The notes under the pieces: generated by a model
Databases searched by the model: none
What the model saw: only the letters and a program-made list of their open reading frames with translations
Told to the model about the DNA's origin: nothing
NCBI GenBank assembly: GCA_016201685.1
Contig: JACQCJ010000033.1
Coordinates: forward strand, 1 to 15,891
Origin: Candidatus Peregrinibacteria bacterium
GTDB taxonomy: Bacteria > Patescibacteriota > Gracilibacteria > Peribacterales > Peribacteraceae
Length of the DNA: 15,891 bases
Reading direction: 5' to 3'
Program-made: the position numbers and the translations under genes
Shown: positions 14,793 through 15,891 of the stretch, piece by piece
How the letters are laid out: every line of letters begins with the position of its first letter
How positions within the stretch are numbered: the first letter of the stretch is position 1

Positions 14793-14857
14793 ATACCGGT
14801 ACATCATTACACATCCGAACACGACAATGCAAGAGATTTTTCTTCTCAATCCTCGAT

Positions 14858-14892
14858 GGCTCATTTCCTGCCCAATCTTCTGAGGAAATGCC
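14858..14892 (-). other. Stem-loop just downstream of the propeller-gene stop
   Basis: CATTTCCT (minus 14890-14883) and AGGAAATG (14869-14862) form a perfect 8-bp stem with a 13-nt loop. GG and CC pairs flank it after a 2-nt bulge. It starts 28 nt after the TGA of the upstream gene. There is no T-run, so it is not a standard intrinsic terminator. It may mark the 3' end or protect it, or be part of the operon leader fold. Confidence 0.4.
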
Positions 14893-14919
14893 GGAATCCC
14901 CCGCTCTCATCCTCTCCAT

Positions 14920-15891
14920 TTACTGGGCACGATTACTCGTGGATAGCGTTCCGTTCCCGATGAGGGCCGCCTTGTCCGCTGAGAGAATGGCGTAGTTCTG
15001 CTTCAGGCCCTCATCTCGGCTCTCTCTGCCTGCGTCCAACACGACGATGATGGTCTGTGATGGGGGAAGAGCCGCAAGAGCGGCGTCGGCGAGGAGCGCC
15101 GGGTACTCCCTGCGAATGCGGCCAACGGTCGAGACGATGAGGTTAGAGGAAGTATTCGATCCACCATGCATGCGCTCATTGGTGAACTTCATCTGCCGCA
15201 GTGCTCCAATGACGGTATCCATGTCGGCTTTCCAGTTCATCAGGGGCGGGTGACGGTCACGCGACTCAGGCACGTCAGTGTCTCCGTCGCAGACCACCCG
15301 GACCAGTTGGGCCCCATCACAGCGCGTGCGGACGAAGCTCCGTAGCTCGATAGAATACGAGTTCGGATTGCTGGGGTCTCCGTACTGCTCGTGGATGTCG
15401 AGGTTCCGGACGTCGTCTCTCGGCGATGCGAAGGACGTGGAGGCGAAAGAGATGCTCGCGTCTGCTGCCTGGATCTGCGCAGCGGAGAGAGAAGTCCTCA
15501 CCTCGAATGGCTCGGCATCGGCCGCGTTGTTGCGGGCATCCGCGGTGTGCCACTTCATCACCTCGAAGAGCGAGGTCGGCCGCTTCTTCTGGTAGAGGTG
15601 ATCGAAGAATGAAACCGGTTGCGGGGGGTTGCGGAAGACCGTCTTGAATGGCGAAGAGCTTGCAGCACACGTGGTGTGACGGTGGGGAGTGAGCAGGATC
15701 GTCTTCGATGCTTGGACATCACGCAGGTAGATGTCGCGGGTGGCGCTCCCCGGCACGGTGGCGGGGAAGACGACGTACCGGCCGTCGTCGCTGATCGCTC
15801 CAGCCCACGCCAGCAGGCGTTTGCCGTCAGGATCAACGCTCACGAGTGTCGATGGTCGGCTGAGGTCGCGAGCATCGTAGAGGCGTAGGTC
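14920..15891 (-). CDS. Beta-propeller-type protein, 3' part, cut by the right window edge
   Basis: The frame is open from the window edge to the TGA at 14922-14920, giving 323 visible residues; a GTG at 15843 is internal to homologous sequence and is not the start. The first 65 or so residues (STLVSVDPDG, GAISDDGRYVVFPAT, DIYLRDVQASKTILLT) match TolB/PD40-type propeller blades, where S-x-DGRYVVF and IYLRDL-x-T repeat. The remaining 250 or so residues are not recognised. Weakly, GGSNTSSNLI and IIVVLDAGRESRD recall the MIDAS threonine and aspartate strands of a von Willebrand A fold, but no clear DxSxS is seen. The family is usually extracytoplasmic; the signal sequence would be outside the window. 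It is separated from trpE by 284 nt and appears unrelated to the operon. Confidence 0.8.
   Translation of the reverse strand, partial: DLRLYDARDLSRPSTLVSVDPDGKRLLAWAGAISDDGRYVVFPATVPGSATRDIYLRDVQASKTILLTPHRHTTCAASSSPFKTVFRNPPQPVSFFDHLYQKKRPTSLFEVMKWHTADARNNAADAEPFEVRTSLSAAQIQAADASISFASTSFASPRDDVRNLDIHEQYGDPSNPNSYSIELRSFVRTRCDGAQLVRVVCDGDTDVPESRDRHPPLMNWKADMDTVIGALRQMKFTNERMHGGSNTSSNLIVSTVGRIRREYPALLADAALAALPPSQTIIVVLDAGRESRDEGLKQNYAILSADKAALIGNGTLSTSNRAQ

Larger units (their letters stand above)
14636..14919 (-). other. Leader region of the trp-aro operon
   Basis: These 284 nt separate the upstream beta-propeller gene from trpE. In transcription order they hold a stem-loop (14892-14858), a weak -10-like TATGAT (14793-14788, poor -35 GGATGT at 14816-14811), a candidate 21-codon leader ORF with two Trp codons (14792-14727), an intrinsic terminator (14703-14678) and a dispersed repeat (14674-14654). 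The operon promoter most likely lies here. Only 42 nt separate the T-run from trpE, so a promoter downstream of the terminator would leave almost no 5' untranslated region. No T-box sequence was found. Confidence 0.55.

Noticed and set aside
1..15891. CRISPR arrays, transposases or phage genes
   Set aside because: No regularly spaced direct repeats, no DDE, serine or tyrosine recombinase motifs and no phage structural genes were seen. The repeats present are short, palindromic and dispersed.

Overview
The window is almost entirely one minus-strand operon encoding the whole route from central metabolism to tryptophan. Ten tightly packed genes (14635 down to 2343, about 12.3 kb) carry fourteen recognisable activities in the order trpE, trpG·DAHP synthase, aroB, aroA·aroK, aroD·aroE, aroC, trpD, trpC, trpF, trpB·trpA. 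Together they cover all seven shikimate steps and all five chorismate-to-tryptophan steps. Four of the ten ORFs are bifunctional fusions. Six junctions are 4-nt ATGA overlaps, two overlap by 13-14 nt, and one has a 2-nt gap. No pheA, tyrA or chorismate mutase gene lies in the window, so the cluster looks dedicated to tryptophan.

The aro genes sit as a block inside what would otherwise be an ordinary trpE-G-D-C-F-B-A operon. Within that block the activities run B-A-K-D-E, the same order as the domains of the eukaryotic pentafunctional AROM polypeptide, here split into three proteins. At the upstream edge of the block, the first shikimate enzyme (DAHP synthase) is fused to the glutaminase of anthranilate synthase. 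This could place the entry of the pathway and the chorismate branch point in one complex. TrpE keeps the LLES motif associated with tryptophan feedback. A strong intrinsic terminator lies 43 nt upstream of the trpE start, so transcriptional attenuation of the operon is possible.

The flanks are unrelated on sight. On the right edge (15891-14920) is the 3' part of a beta-propeller-type gene, then a 284-nt leader region with two hairpins, a weak candidate leader ORF and a repeat. To the left of trpB·trpA is an unrecognised 430-aa protein gene (2323-1031), a 417-nt region with no gene, and the 5' part of pnp running off the left edge (613-1).

Short palindromic genomic repeats occur both between genes and, in frame, inside coding sequence: one extends the TrpB N-terminus and a longer one encodes the TrpB-TrpA linker. 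The TrpA part ends before the usual C-terminal phosphate-binding segment.

Organism: a bacterium of moderate-to-high GC using TGA as a normal stop (all the ATGA junctions depend on it). The in-frame repeat peptides of [10 protein letters not shown] and SLSKG/SLSKP type are ones I associate with Candidate Phyla Radiation (Patescibacteria) genomes. That placement is an inference; TGA as stop argues against the lineages that read it as glycine.
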